Notes: generated by a model not told the origin, from the sequence alone. A stretch of DNA of 64,000 bases from Microbacterium sp. Root61 (GCF_001427525.1 NZ_LMGU01000001.1:2911760-2975759), one strand, 5' to 3'; positions 16,310 through 25,259 are shown, numbered from the stretch's first letter. Made by a program: numbers and translations.

Positions 16310-17437
16310 TCACCCGTCGGCGTCGAGGCCCATCGCGTAGGCGGACGCGAACGCCGCACCGGCCAGCGGGCCGAGCATGATCCGCACGGCGGTGCTGCGC
16401 ATCGCACCGGTCACGGGTCCGCGCGGGCGGCCGAGTGCCGTGTTGACCGCGGCGAGCCGGGCGGCCGTGGTCGCCGACCGCACGCGGCGCTGCTCCCAGC
16501 GCCGCAGCGCGGCCTCGGGGGCGGCGCCGGTGCGGATCCACTCCGCCAGCAGCGGAGCGAGGGTCGCGGCGTCCAACAGCCCGAGGTTCATGCCCTGCCC
16601 GCCGATGGGGCTGACCTCGTGCGCGGCATCGCCGACCACGAGGATCCGTCCGCGGCGGAGGCGGGGCGCGACCACGCGGCGGACTCCGAAGGCGGATGCC
16701 TCGACGATCGCCGCGGCCGCCTCCGGCTCGCCGCGCCGGGCCACGGCCTCGGCCAGACGTGCGGCGCGAGCGACATCGCTGTCGTCGGCCGGTGGGAAGT
16801 CCCACGCGACCACCCGCCGCCGCTCGCCGGGCAGCGGGAACGACTCGAGCACGCCTTCGCGGTCGAGGTTGACGACCGCCACGTCGGCGTCAGGGCGCTC
16901 ACCCACAGCGACATCGGCCATCAGATACCGATCCGGGTATACATGGGTCGGAACGCGGCGGTAGACGAGCGGGCGGCCGGTCCAGCCGGTCGCCACGACG
17001 ACGATCGGCGCGACCCTATCCTCGCCGTCGGCCATGCGCACGGTCGCGTGCCGTGGGTCGTCGTGCACCGCGACCGCCTCGGCTCCCCGCTCCGGTGCCG
17101 GGGCGTGTGCGGCGAGCACGGCCTCGGTCGCGGCCTGCGGCAGGGTGGCGACGAACGGGAAGCGCGCCGACAGGCGGTCGAACCGCACGACCCCGAGCGT
17201 GCGTCCGTCCGCGCGCGCCTCGCCGCGGCCGACGCGCAGGGCCGGGGCGAGCAGCGCGTCGGTGAGTCCGGACGCCTCCAGCGCGGCGAGGACCGGAGCG
17301 TGGATGCCGATGGCCCGAGTGCCGGCGCCCGGTTCGGGACGGCGCTCGAGCATGTCCACCGCGACGCCGCGACGCGTCAGCTCCGCGGCCAGCAGCAGGC
17401 CGACCGGACCGGCGCCCACCACGATCACATCAGGCAT
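16310..17437 (-). CDS. FAD-dependent monooxygenase (type III PKS cluster)
   Basis: Flavoprotein of 375 residues in the aromatic hydroxylase/geranylgeranyl-reductase-like superfamily. The Rossmann motif GAGPVGLLLAAELTRRG binds FAD near the N-terminus, and the second FAD motif is VVGDAAHEVSPIGGQGMNLG. It probably oxidises the polyketide made by the upstream synthase, for example by ring hydroxylation to a quinone. ATG at 17437 lies inside the end of the methyltransferase gene (8-base overlap), so translation is coupled. The longer upstream frame shadows the methyltransferase. It is the last gene of the three-gene operon. Confidence 0.88.
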   Translation of the reverse strand: MPDVIVVGAGPVGLLLAAELTRRGVAVDMLERRPEPGAGTRAIGIHAPVLAALEASGLTDALLAPALRVGRGEARADGRTLGVVRFDRLSARFPFVATLPQAATEAVLAAHAPAPERGAEAVAVHDDPRHATVRMADGEDRVAPIVVVATGWTGRPLVYRRVPTHVYPDRYLMADVAVGERPDADVAVVNLDREGVLESFPLPGERRRVVAWDFPPADDSDVARAARLAEAVARRGEPEAAAAIVEASAFGVRRVVAPRLRRGRILVVGDAAHEVSPIGGQGMNLGLLDAATLAPLLAEWIRTGAAPEAALRRWEQRRVRSATTAARLAAVNTALGRPRGPVTGAMRSTAVRIMLGPLAGAAFASAYAMGLDADG

Positions 17438-18125
17438 CGGGGGCACCCTCTGCGGCGGCGACGAGGCGGAACGGCGCCGGGGAGGTGATGCGCCAGCCGG
17501 GCAATGCCGCCGCGAGCTCGGCCGGGCGGTAGCTGCGGCGGATCGAGCGGAGCCCGTCGGTGCGCAGGAAGGTGCCGGGCGCGAACGGCGTGATGCCGAC
17601 CGCGTAGAGCCCGTACGCCATCCGCCCGCGCGCGATGTCGGCGTGCAGGGCGATCCCATTGGTCAGCGCCCGCGAGTCCGCGGCGAAACCGGCCAGCTCG
17701 TCCGCGGTCAGGTGGTGCAGCACGTGGTTGGACAGCACGGCGTCGAAGCGCTCACCCGCGGAGACGAGGTCGCGCGAGTCGGCGATGCGGAACTCCACGC
17801 CGGCTCGCGCCCGCTCGCGCGCCACGGCGTGCGCCCGTTCGTCCGGATCCACGCCCAGCCACGACACCTCGAGCCCGTCGCGGCGGGCCGCGTCGGCGAG
17901 ACGCGCGACGACGTCACCGCCGCCGCAGCCGAGGTCCAGCACCCGCGCGGGGCGGCCGAGCGCCGCGAGACGGGGTGCGAGCATCGTGCGGTAGACCGTG
18001 CCCCACCCCGACACCAGCCGGTTCACCACCCCGAAGCGGCGCAGCGTCGCGTGCAGCCGCGCCGGGTCGCAGGCGGGATCGTCCATCAGCTCGAGCACCT
18101 GCTCGTCGCGGATCGACAGGCTCAT
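17430..18125 (-). CDS. Class I SAM-dependent methyltransferase (type III PKS cluster)
   Basis: A 231-residue methyltransferase. The SAM-binding motif I is VLDLGCGGGDVVARLADAA, followed by the acidic motif II (WLGVDPDERA) and DAVLSNHVLHHL. It is likely to methylate an oxygen or carbon of the polyketide. ATG at 18125 overlaps the stop of the PKS gene (ATGA). The gene order PKS, methyltransferase, FAD monooxygenase is a recurring actinobacterial arrangement and supports a shared product. Confidence 0.9.
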   Translation of the reverse strand: MSLSIRDEQVLELMDDPACDPARLHATLRRFGVVNRLVSGWGTVYRTMLAPRLAALGRPARVLDLGCGGGDVVARLADAARRDGLEVSWLGVDPDERAHAVARERARAGVEFRIADSRDLVSAGERFDAVLSNHVLHHLTADELAGFAADSRALTNGIALHADIARGRMAYGLYAVGITPFAPGTFLRTDGLRSIRRSYRPAELAAALPGWRITSPAPFRLVAAAEGAPDA

Positions 18126-19246
18126 GCCCGATCCGGCATACGCTTCGTGAACAGTGCCGACTCGACCGTCAGACCCGGACCGAACGCGAGTCCCGCGATA
18201 CGGTCGCCGTCCGCCAGGGTCGGGTCGCGCAGCATCGCCTGCAGGATGAACAGGATCGTGGCGCTCGACATGTTGCCGTGCTCGCGCAGCACCTGCCGCG
18301 AGGCTTCCAGTGCGACATCGGGGAGGTCGAGGCCGGCCTCGACCCGGTCCAGCACGCTGCGTCCGCCCGGATGCACAGCCCACGCGGCGATGGTGGCGGC
18401 ATCCGTTCCGTCCGTCGCGAGGAAGTCCGCGACCGCGCCGCGGATCTCGCGGCCGATGATGCGCGGCACCTCCGCGGTCAGGGTCATGGTGAAGCCGTGG
18501 TCGCCGATCACCCACACCATGTCGGACTCGCCCTCGCTGGTGATGGCGGTGCCGAAGCGCTCCAGGGCCAACGAGTCGCCGCGCCGGAGATCCGGACGAG
18601 CCGACACCACCGCGGCGGCCGCGCCGTCGCCGAACACCGAGGAGGCGACGATCTGCTCCGGGTCGGGCGAGGCGCGCACGTGCAGCGTGCACAGCTCGCC
18701 GCATACGACCAGCACGATCGAGTCGGGCTGTGCGGCACAGATGCGATCGGCTGCGCGCAGGGCGGGGAACGCCGCCGCGCAGCCGAGGAAGCCGAGGTGG
18801 TAGCGCTCGGTTGTAAGTGGCAGGCCCAGGTCGCGCACGAGGCGGAAGTCCGGACCGGGGGCGAAGAAGCCGGTGCACGACGCGGTCACGACGTGCGTGA
18901 CATCGGATGCCGCCACCCCGGCGTCGCGGAGCGCCGCCCGTGCGGCGGCGGCGAACAGTGCCGGAGCCGTCTCCGTGTAGAACGCGTTGCGGGTGCCCGT
19001 CGAGGCTGGGACGAGGCATCCGTCCGCATCGACGAAGACTCCGTCGGCGCCGCCCGATCCGCCGTCGGCGAGCTCGGCGATCACCGTGTGGCGGGTGTCG
19101 ATCGCCGAAGCGTCGAACGCCGCGTGCACCAGCCGCTGCGCGAGTCGGTCATACCCGGGCTGGCGCGCGAAGAAGTCGCGCACCTCGTGCTGCGCCAGCG
19201 TCGTTTCGGGCACCGCAGTGCCGATCGACAGGATGTGCGCGGACAT
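18122..19246 (-). CDS. Type III polyketide synthase (chalcone/stilbene synthase family)
   Basis: Homodimeric condensing enzyme that extends an acyl-CoA starter with malonyl-CoA. The protein is 374 residues, the usual length. The catalytic triad is complete: Cys156 in HLGFLGCAAAF, His292 in WAVHPGGRS, Asn325 in EHGNMSSAT. The start is ATG at 19246, preceded by TAGTGT with a 7-base gap, hence leaderless; a GTG three codons earlier is less likely. It heads the operon with the methyltransferase and monooxygenase. Similar bacterial enzymes make alkylresorcinols, alkylpyrones or tetrahydroxynaphthalene; the product cannot be told from sequence alone. Confidence 0.93.
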   Translation of the reverse strand: MSAHILSIGTAVPETTLAQHEVRDFFARQPGYDRLAQRLVHAAFDASAIDTRHTVIAELADGGSGGADGVFVDADGCLVPASTGTRNAFYTETAPALFAAAARAALRDAGVAASDVTHVVTASCTGFFAPGPDFRLVRDLGLPLTTERYHLGFLGCAAAFPALRAADRICAAQPDSIVLVVCGELCTLHVRASPDPEQIVASSVFGDGAAAAVVSARPDLRRGDSLALERFGTAITSEGESDMVWVIGDHGFTMTLTAEVPRIIGREIRGAVADFLATDGTDAATIAAWAVHPGGRSVLDRVEAGLDLPDVALEASRQVLREHGNMSSATILFILQAMLRDPTLADGDRIAGLAFGPGLTVESALFTKRMPDRA

Positions 19247-19303
19247 TGCGTTCACACTAGTCTCCCCACCCGGGCGAGCGGCAGGATCGACGGTCGCGTC
19301 GCG

Positions 19304-20734
19304 CTACGGCGCGCCGGATGCGGCGGCATCCGGCAGTTCGCGCATCTTCCAGAACGGGCCCGTGACGACGAACAGTCCCGACAGCAGTTGGCCGATCGCG
19401 GCGATCCACATGGTCGCCAGAACGCCGTACCAGGTGCCCAGCACGCCGGCCAGCAGGGCGCCGATCGGCATGACACCCCACACGCAGAAGCGGATCGAGG
19501 CGTTCATGCGGCCGAGCAGCCGTGGCGGGGTGATGCGCTGCCGGAACGTGACCTGGGTGATGTTGTAGAGCAGCACCGTGAAGCTCGCGAGGAACCCCTG
19601 GACGACCAGGAGGGGGAACGCGAAGGCGGGCATCATGGCCGCGACCGGGAGGAAGATCGGCGTGATGCTGAACCCGATCGCCGCGACCGGGATGGCGCGC
19701 GCCTCGCCGATGCGCGCCACGATGCGCGGCGTCGCGGCGGCCCCGACCAGCCCGCCGACCGCGCCGAGCGAGAAGATGACGCCCATCGAGGCGGGGCTCA
19801 GTCCCAGCTCCCGCAGCAGGAAGATCGGCAGCAGGGTGAACGAGATGGTGTTGAAGAAGTTCGAGACGCCGGTCGTGCCGACGATGCGGCGCAGCAGCGG
19901 ATTGCCGAACACCCAGCGCAGGCCTTCGCCGATCTCGTGCATGATCGGGCGGCGGTCGGCGCGATCGTGCGGCGGCTCGTGGTCGCGCGTGAGCAGCAGC
20001 GCGATGAAGGACGCGATGTAGGTGAAGACCGTGGCGATGATGGCGAGGGGCGCGGCGAATGCGCTGATCACCCAGCCGCCGACGGCGGGACCGGTCAATC
20101 CCGCGAGCTGCTGGGTCGACTCGAGTTTGCCGTTCGCTTCGCCGATCTGACCGGGTCGCACCAGAGAGGGGATGATGCTCTGGTAGGACACGTCGAAGAA
20201 GACGGTCGCGATGCCGACCACGAGGGCGACGACGTAGAGGTGCCACATCTGCAGCATGCCGAACATCCACAGCACGGGCAGTGTCGCCAGGGCGAGGGCG
20301 CGCACGGCATCCGCCCAGATCATGACGTGTCGCTTGCGCATCCGATCGATCCAGGCGCCGGCCGGGAGCCCGACCACGAGGAAGGCCGCGACACCGGCCG
20401 CCGTGAGTACGCCGACTTCGAACTCGGTCGCGTTCAGCACGAGCACGGCCAACACCGGGATCGCGAGTTCGGTGAACTGCGCCCCGAACTGGCTGAGGGC
20501 CTGACCGCTCCACAGCGTCAGGAAGTTGCGGTCGCGCCACAGCGAACCGCGCGGGGAGTCGGCCGGGGGAGTCGCGGCGCTCAGCGCCTGATCGGCTTCG
20601 ACGGCGTCGTCGACCGAGCCTCGCGAGCCGGCGAAGGCGGACTCGGCGCGGGCCTCGGCCAAGGCTTCGTCCCGCGTGCCGGATGCCGTCGCAGCGCCGC
20701 TGGGCGCGGCATCCGGGTCGAGTGATTGAGACAT
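19304..20734 (-). CDS. MFS transporter (probable drug/metabolite exporter)
   Basis: A 476-residue major facilitator with twelve predicted helices and an unusually long polar N-terminus of about 65 residues (TASGTRDEALAEARAESAF). The loop motif A region is seen as GLPAGAWIDRMRKRHVMIWAD after helix 2, typical of the MFS_3/enterobactin-exporter-like group. It is divergent from an ArsR-like regulator, with two inverted repeats in the 57-base gap. The pair looks like a ligand-inducible exporter. It could export the polyketide of the neighbouring operon or an external toxin. Confidence 0.9.
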   Translation of the reverse strand: MSQSLDPDAAPSGAATASGTRDEALAEARAESAFAGSRGSVDDAVEADQALSAATPPADSPRGSLWRDRNFLTLWSGQALSQFGAQFTELAIPVLAVLVLNATEFEVGVLTAAGVAAFLVVGLPAGAWIDRMRKRHVMIWADAVRALALATLPVLWMFGMLQMWHLYVVALVVGIATVFFDVSYQSIIPSLVRPGQIGEANGKLESTQQLAGLTGPAVGGWVISAFAAPLAIIATVFTYIASFIALLLTRDHEPPHDRADRRPIMHEIGEGLRWVFGNPLLRRIVGTTGVSNFFNTISFTLLPIFLLRELGLSPASMGVIFSLGAVGGLVGAAATPRIVARIGEARAIPVAAIGFSITPIFLPVAAMMPAFAFPLLVVQGFLASFTVLLYNITQVTFRQRITPPRLLGRMNASIRFCVWGVMPIGALLAGVLGTWYGVLATMWIAAIGQLLSGLFVVTGPFWKMRELPDAAASGAP

Positions 20735-20738
20735 GTCG

Positions 20739-20772
20739 ATCAGTCTCTGTTACTGATTGAATAATGTCAATC
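20739..20772. promoter_or_regulatory. Two overlapping inverted repeats between MFS gene and its regulator
   Basis: ATCAGT-N7-ACTGAT (20739-20757) and GATTGA-N6-TCAATC (20755-20772) share three bases. TTGAAT at 20758 with TAGGGT at 20780, 16 bases apart, forms a promoter for the regulator that overlaps the second repeat. The first lies 4 bases from the MFS start codon. This is the expected layout for a repressor acting on both genes. Confidence 0.65.
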
Positions 20773-20791
20773 GGTGGCCTAGGGTGAGGGC

Positions 20792-21340
20792 ATGACGGGG
20801 GAGACGAGCGGCGAAGAACGGATGGTCATCCGGGCGGATGATGCGGATGCCGAGATGCAGGCCCGCGCGCGGGCGCTGAGCTCACCGCTGCGGATGCGCG
20901 TGCTGCGGCTGTGCGCGTTCGAGTCGCGCACCAACAAGGAACTCGCCGGCCTGCTCTCGACCAACCCGGGCACGATGCTGCACCACGTGCGCACCCTCGT
21001 GCAGACCGGCTACCTCGCCGCCGAGCCGGAGCGCGCCGGAGCGCAGGGTGCCAGGGAGGTGCCGTACCGGGCGACCGGGCTCTCCTGGCGCACCTCGATC
21101 CCGGAGGGGGCGCCGGTGCTGGTCGAGACCTTCCTGCAGCAGATCGAGGGCGTGCCGTCGGAGCAGCTCAACATCACATGGCTCGGGCTCAAGCTCAGCC
21201 CCGAGCACAAGGCCGAGCTCGAGGACCGCCTGTACGCCCTCGTGAGCGAGTTCAAGGAGCGTGGTCCGGACGCCGGCGGCGACACGTACTCGCTGTTCAC
21301 CGCACTGCACCCCGACGAGAACCCGCCCGCGCCTCGTTGA
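20792..21340 (+). CDS. ArsR-like winged-helix transcriptional regulator
   Basis: A 182-residue regulator. Residues 25-90 are a winged helix (ALSSPLRMRVLRLCAF, TNKELAGLLSTNPGTMLHHV); the C-terminal half is helical (SEQLNITWLGLKLSPEHKAE) and may sense the ligand or dimerise. There are no clustered cysteines, so metal sensing is unlikely. ATG follows TAGGGT by 6 bases (leaderless). It is divergent from the MFS exporter and probably represses it and itself through the two overlapping inverted repeats. Confidence 0.87.
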   Translation: MTGETSGEERMVIRADDADAEMQARARALSSPLRMRVLRLCAFESRTNKELAGLLSTNPGTMLHHVRTLVQTGYLAAEPERAGAQGAREVPYRATGLSWRTSIPEGAPVLVETFLQQIEGVPSEQLNITWLGLKLSPEHKAELEDRLYALVSEFKERGPDAGGDTYSLFTALHPDENPPAPR

Positions 21341-21444
21341 GTTGCAGGGGAAACCGTCGCCAGAGATTCCGTGGACGGAAGACTACGGATTCTTCCGGCG
21401 GAACGACCGGGTGACCGTGCCGCCCGGCGTTCTAGCCTGACCCC

Positions 21445-21912
21445 ATGACTATTGCGACGGCCGACCTCTACGACGAACGAGGGGACGAGCTGGACTCGCT
21501 CTCCCTGCAGCTGCAGGACATCGGGGGGAACACCGCGTTCGACGGACCCGTGCGCACCGTGCGCTGCCACCGCGACAACGCGCTCGTCAAGGCGATCCTG
21601 GCGACGCCGGGCGACGGGGCCGTGCTCGTCGTGGACGGTGGCGGCTCGCTCGAGTCCGCCCTGGTCGGCGACCTGATCGCGGCATCCGCCGTCCGCAACG
21701 GCTGGGCGGGCATCATCGTGCACGGCGTGATCCGCGACCGGGTCGCGATCGGCGCGCTGCCGTTGGGCGTCAAAGCGCTCGGCTGGAACCCGCGCAAGAG
21801 CGCCAAGGACGGGATAGGTGAAGTGGATGTGGCCGTGGAGATCGCCGGGGTGCACTTCCGCCCCGGCGTGCATGTCTGGGCCGACGCGGACGGCGTGCTC
21901 GTCGAGCGCTGA
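21445..21912 (+). CDS. RraA family protein
   Basis: A 155-residue protein covering the full RraA fold. The loop VVDGGGSLESALVGDLIAAS and the strand GIIVHGVIRDRVAI carry the Gly, Arg and Asp that hold Mg and oxaloacetate-type substrates in HMG/oxaloacetate aldolases of this family. In E. coli RraA inhibits RNase E; in actinobacteria the role may be regulatory or aldolase. ATG at 21445 follows TAGCCT by 6 bases, so it is leaderless. A perfect inverted repeat begins at the stop codon. Confidence 0.87.
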   Translation: MTIATADLYDERGDELDSLSLQLQDIGGNTAFDGPVRTVRCHRDNALVKAILATPGDGAVLVVDGGGSLESALVGDLIAASAVRNGWAGIIVHGVIRDRVAIGALPLGVKALGWNPRKSAKDGIGEVDVAVEIAGVHFRPGVHVWADADGVLVER

Positions 21913-21933
21913 TCTGGACATCGGATCCAGATC
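21911..21933 (+). terminator. Inverted repeat after the RraA-like gene
   Basis: GATCTGGA-N7-TCCAGATC is a perfect 8-bp inverted repeat overlapping the stop codon. No U-tract follows. It may be a weak terminator, an mRNA 3' end stem, or an operator for the VOC gene 49 bases downstream. Confidence 0.45.
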
Positions 21934-21981
21934 GGCGCAAGGTGGGAGCCGAGGTGGAGCCACCGCCGGCGAGGAGATCCC

Positions 21982-22359
21982 ATGTTCACGACCGACGCGG
22001 CATTCAGCGGGTTCGCCGTCGATGACATCGACGCGGCGCGCACGTTCTACGGTGACGTGCTCGGTCTCACCGTCACGCCCAATCCGATGGGGTTCCTCAA
22101 CCTCCGTCTCGAGTCGGGCGCCGACATCCTGATCTACGGCAAGCCGAACCACGAGCCCGCGTCGTTCACGATCCTGAACTTCCCGGTCGCCGACGTCGAG
22201 GCGGCGGTCGACGACCTCAACGCGCGCGGCGTCGTGACCAAGATCTACGCCGACGACGAGTTCCCCTCTGATCCCAAGGGCATCGTCCGCGGTCAGGGGC
22301 CCGACATCGCGTGGTTCCGCGACCCCGCCGGCAACGTCTTGTCGGTGCTCGCCCGTTGA
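21982..22359 (+). CDS. VOC superfamily protein
   Basis: A 125-residue glyoxalase-fold protein, from AAFSGFAVDDIDAARTFYGD to WFRDPAGNVLSVL. ATG has GAGGAG upstream. The second module ends in the family's FRDPAGN strand; the canonical metal-binding His/Glu set is incomplete, so enzymatic activity is uncertain. It may be transcribed with the RraA-like gene and ends at a strong terminator shared with the convergent ABC genes. Confidence 0.85.
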   Translation: MFTTDAAFSGFAVDDIDAARTFYGDVLGLTVTPNPMGFLNLRLESGADILIYGKPNHEPASFTILNFPVADVEAAVDDLNARGVVTKIYADDEFPSDPKGIVRGQGPDIAWFRDPAGNVLSVLAR

Positions 22360-22364
22360 CACGC

Positions 22365-22400
22365 AGAAGGGGAGGGATGCCGCGGCATCCCTCCCCTTCT
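22365..22400. terminator. Perfect 36-base palindrome, bidirectional terminator
   Basis: Two 18-base arms with no intervening base: AGAAGGGGAGGGATGCCG and its exact complement. It sits between the convergent VOC gene and ABC permease gene, 6 and 14 bases from their stops, and the ends are A/T-rich on both sides. The centre contains GGATGCCGCGGCATCC, the heptamer that recurs throughout the window. Confidence 0.85.
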
Positions 22401-22413
22401 TCTCGCCCAGATT

Positions 22414-23547
22414 TCAGCCGCGCAGCGCCTCGCCGAGCTTGACGCGGGCGCCCATGCGCAGGAGGGCGTTCTGGTAGATCTTCGCGCCCACCAGGATCGC
22501 CGCGATGCACGTGGCGATGAGGATCAGCAGCGAGACGATCGGCTCCCACCACTGCGCCTCGCCGAGGAACAGGCGCATCGGCATCCCCACCGGGGCCGAG
22601 AACGGTACGTACGACATGATCGTCAGCACGACGGGGTTGTCGTTGAAGAAGATCACCAGGAAGTACGGCGCCATGATGAGCATCGTGATCGGGAAAGTCG
22701 TCGAGCCGATGTCCTCTTGACGCGAGACCATGGCCCCGGCCGCCGCGAACAGCGCGGCCAGCAGCACGAAGCCGAACAGGAAGAACACGGCGAACCACAG
22801 GATCGGCGCGCCGAGCAGCCCGAGCAGCTGGCTCTGCCCGATCACCGTGAGCCCGACGATCGCGATCGCCGCGAGCCCGAGGATCTGCCCCATTGCGAGG
22901 ATCGTGTTGCCGATCACCTTTCCAGCCAGGAGCGTCCGCGCCCGGATCGCCGAGATCAGGATCTCCACGACGCGCGTCTGCTTCTCCTCGACGACGCTCT
23001 GCGCGATCGTCGAGCCGAACAGGCTGGCGGCCATCAGGAACACGATGCCGAAGGCGATCGCGACGAAGTATCGGATCCCCGCGTCCGTCGAGGACGGGTT
23101 CAGCAGCTCGACCGGCGGGACCTGCGCGAAGTTGAGCAGCAGGCTCGACGGTGCCGATGAGTCCGCGATGATCGCGAAGCCGAACGGCGTGGCCGACGGG
23201 TCCGCCACGATCGCGGCATCCACGGTGCCTTCCGTGACGAGCTTCTCGGCGGCGGCGCGGTCGGCGACCTCGGTGACCTCGAGGCCCTCGGTCGAGGGCA
23301 CGAGCGAGACGGCGTCCGCCGTGATCGCGACCGGAGTGCCGGTCTGGTTCTGCGCGCTGAGGCCGCCGAAGATCAGCCCGGCCAAGGCGACGAGGAACAG
23401 GATCGCGGTGGAGATGACGAACGCCTTGCTGCGCAGCTTCGAGGCGATCTCGCGCTCGGCGACGAGCCAGATGGCGGATGCCTCGCTCGGCGCGGCGGGA
23501 GCCTTGCGGCTCGGGACACTGGAGCGGGTGCGGGTTGCGGTGCTCAC
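22414..23547 (-). CDS. ABC-2 type permease (NatB-like)
   Basis: A 377-residue membrane subunit. One helix near residue 40 (AFVISTAILFLVALAGLIFG) is followed by an extracytoplasmic domain to about 195 (PVAITADAVSLVPSTEG) and then five helices with EEKQTRVVEILISAIR, the conserved cytoplasmic motif of ABC-2 exporters. It resembles NatB of sodium/drug exporters. GTG at 23547 overlaps the stop of the ATPase gene (GTGA). Function: export of ions or small amphiphiles; the substrate is not known. Confidence 0.88.
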   Translation of the reverse strand: MSTATRTRSSVPSRKAPAAPSEASAIWLVAEREIASKLRSKAFVISTAILFLVALAGLIFGGLSAQNQTGTPVAITADAVSLVPSTEGLEVTEVADRAAAEKLVTEGTVDAAIVADPSATPFGFAIIADSSAPSSLLLNFAQVPPVELLNPSSTDAGIRYFVAIAFGIVFLMAASLFGSTIAQSVVEEKQTRVVEILISAIRARTLLAGKVIGNTILAMGQILGLAAIAIVGLTVIGQSQLLGLLGAPILWFAVFFLFGFVLLAALFAAAGAMVSRQEDIGSTTFPITMLIMAPYFLVIFFNDNPVVLTIMSYVPFSAPVGMPMRLFLGEAQWWEPIVSLLILIATCIAAILVGAKIYQNALLRMGARVKLGEALRG

Positions 23548-24428
23548 TGGATGACCTCTCGGAAGATCTGGGCGAGGGACGGATGCTGCGGCGAGAAGCT
23601 GCCGACATCGCCGCGCGCGACGGCTTCGCGCAGGACGCGCTGCGCGGTCGATTCGGAGTCGACGTCGAATACGGCGTAGCCGCCGTCGAAGTCGATGATC
23701 TCGACGCCCGCCTCGGCACGCAGCCACCCGGCGTCGCCGGTGGAGACCAGCTCGTAGCGGCGCGTGGAGTGCTGCGCGCGGAGGGTCTCGCGCTCTCCGG
23801 CGGCGCGGATCGTGCCGCCGGCGATGATCACGAGGTCGTCGCACAGGCGCTCGACCAGGTCGAGCTGGTGCGAGGAGAACAGCACGGCGGTGCCTGCCGC
23901 GGCGCGCTCCTGCAGTACTCCGGCGACGACGTCGACCGCGATCGGGTCCAGCCCGGAGAACGGCTCGTCGAGGATCAGCACCTCGGGCTCGTGCACGAGC
24001 GCGGCGGCGATCTGGGCGCGCTGCTGGTTGCCCAGCGACAGGGTCTCGACGTTGTCGTTCAGGCGCTCGCCGAGTCCGAGCCGCTCGAGCAGCGTCGTGG
24101 CGGCGGTCGTGGCATCCGGCTTCGAATACCCGTGCAGACGCGCCAGGTACACGATCTGTTCGAGGACCTTCATCTTGGGGTAGAGCCCGCGTTCCTCGGG
24201 CATGTACCCGAACCGGCGGCGGTCGTCGGTGGTGAGCGTGGCGCCGTCGAGCGAGACGGTGCCGGCATCGGCGGCGAGCACCCCCAGCACGATCCGCATG
24301 GTGGTGGTCTTGCCCGCGCCGTTGCCGCCCACGAAGCCGGTCAGTCGGCCGGGGCGCACGTCGAAGGAGACGCCGTGCAGCACGCGGTGCGTGCCGTAGC
24401 TCTTCTCGAGTCCTGTCAGTTGCAGCAT
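23544..24428 (-). CDS. ABC transporter ATPase (NatA-like)
   Basis: Nucleotide-binding subunit of 294 residues. Walker A is GGNGAGKTTTMRI, the signature is LSLGNQQRAQIAAALVH, Walker B is VLILDEPFSGLDP; the signature has the LSLGNQQ form common in NatA/drug exporters. The C-terminal 90 residues form an extra domain. ATG at 24428 follows TACGGT by 7 bases without a Shine-Dalgarno, so the longer upstream frame is rejected. Translationally coupled to the permease. Confidence 0.92.
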   Translation of the reverse strand: MLQLTGLEKSYGTHRVLHGVSFDVRPGRLTGFVGGNGAGKTTTMRIVLGVLAADAGTVSLDGATLTTDDRRRFGYMPEERGLYPKMKVLEQIVYLARLHGYSKPDATTAATTLLERLGLGERLNDNVETLSLGNQQRAQIAAALVHEPEVLILDEPFSGLDPIAVDVVAGVLQERAAAGTAVLFSSHQLDLVERLCDDLVIIAGGTIRAAGERETLRAQHSTRRYELVSTGDAGWLRAEAGVEIIDFDGGYAVFDVDSESTAQRVLREAVARGDVGSFSPQHPSLAQIFREVIQ

Positions 24429-24607
24429 GTCTCCCACCGTACGGAGGAGGACGCGCGAGCGGATCCCCCTCGCGACGGAGATCCCGCGACCGGGGGTGGG
24501 TTTCACAAGTAATAAAACGCATTCGCGGGAATAGGTCGGGGATGCGGATGCGTTCACGTGAATGGACCGCGGGGCTTCGCCTCGATTCGTATGAAGAAAG
24601 AGAACAC

Positions 24608-25186
24608 ATGAGCACGCGCACGATCGGCTACATCGTCGGCAGCATCTCCAGCACGTCCATCAACCGTCGCCTTGCCAAGGCGCTCGAGCGTCTCGCGCCC
24701 GCCGGCACGACGCTGGTCGAGATCCCGATCAAGGACCTGCCCTTCTACTCGCCCGACGTCGACGGCAACTACCCCCAGGTCGCCCTCGACTTCAAGCAGG
24801 CCATCGCCGATGTGGACGGTGTCATCATCGTGACGCCCGAGTACAGCCGCTCGATCCCCGGCGTGCTCAAGAACGCCCTGGACTGGGCCGCCCGCCCGTA
24901 CGGTCAGGCGTCGTTCAACGGCAAGCCGACGGCCATCATCGGCACGTCCGGCGGACCGATCTCGACGGCCGCCGCGCAGCAGCACCTCCGTGCGATCCTC
25001 GGTCACTACAACGCACCGACGCTCGGCCAGCCCGAGGGCTACATCCAGTCCACTCCCGGCCTGTTCGCCGAGGACGGCGAGGTCACCAACGAGAACACCG
25101 CCGCGTTCCTGGTGTCCTACCTCGACGCCTTCGAGGACCTCATCGGTCGCTACGTCCAGGACGAGTCCGCTCAGGCTGCCGCGTAG
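24608..25186 (+). CDS. NADPH-dependent FMN reductase
   Basis: Flavodoxin-fold reductase of 192 residues. The phosphate-binding loop is GSISSTSINRRLAKAL, and VIIVTPEYSRSIPGVLKNALDW is the family's FMN-binding signature; GTSGGPISTAAAQQ completes the site. It reduces FMN or quinones using NADPH in the cytoplasm. ATG at 24608 has AGAAAGAG upstream. The 180-base leader region is less GC-rich than the surroundings (AAGTAATAAAACGCATTC) and probably holds the promoter. A clear terminator follows. Confidence 0.92.
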   Translation: MSTRTIGYIVGSISSTSINRRLAKALERLAPAGTTLVEIPIKDLPFYSPDVDGNYPQVALDFKQAIADVDGVIIVTPEYSRSIPGVLKNALDWAARPYGQASFNGKPTAIIGTSGGPISTAAAQQHLRAILGHYNAPTLGQPEGYIQSTPGLFAEDGEVTNENTAAFLVSYLDAFEDLIGRYVQDESAQAAA

Positions 25187-25202
25187 CGCGACGCTCGAGC
25201 TC

Positions 25203-25249
25203 ACCGCCCCTTCCCGCCGCTTCGGCAGCGCGGAGGGGCGGTTCTCTTT
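25203..25249 (+). terminator. Rho-independent terminator
   Basis: ACCGCCCCT and AGGGGCGGT (25203-25211, 25234-25242) flank a GC-rich loop region and are followed by TCTCTTT. It ends the FMN reductase transcript before the convergent response-regulator gene. Confidence 0.85.
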
Positions 25250-25259
25250 GTAGCCGGGC

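Noticed and set aside
17975..20725. 916-residue plus-strand frame
   Set aside because: Opposite strand of the PKS and MFS genes; composition typical of a shadow frame.
21350..21400. AGATTCCGT/ACGGATTCT near-inverted repeat before the RraA-like gene
   Set aside because: One mismatch and a long spacer; weaker than the other palindromes and without position relative to a promoter.
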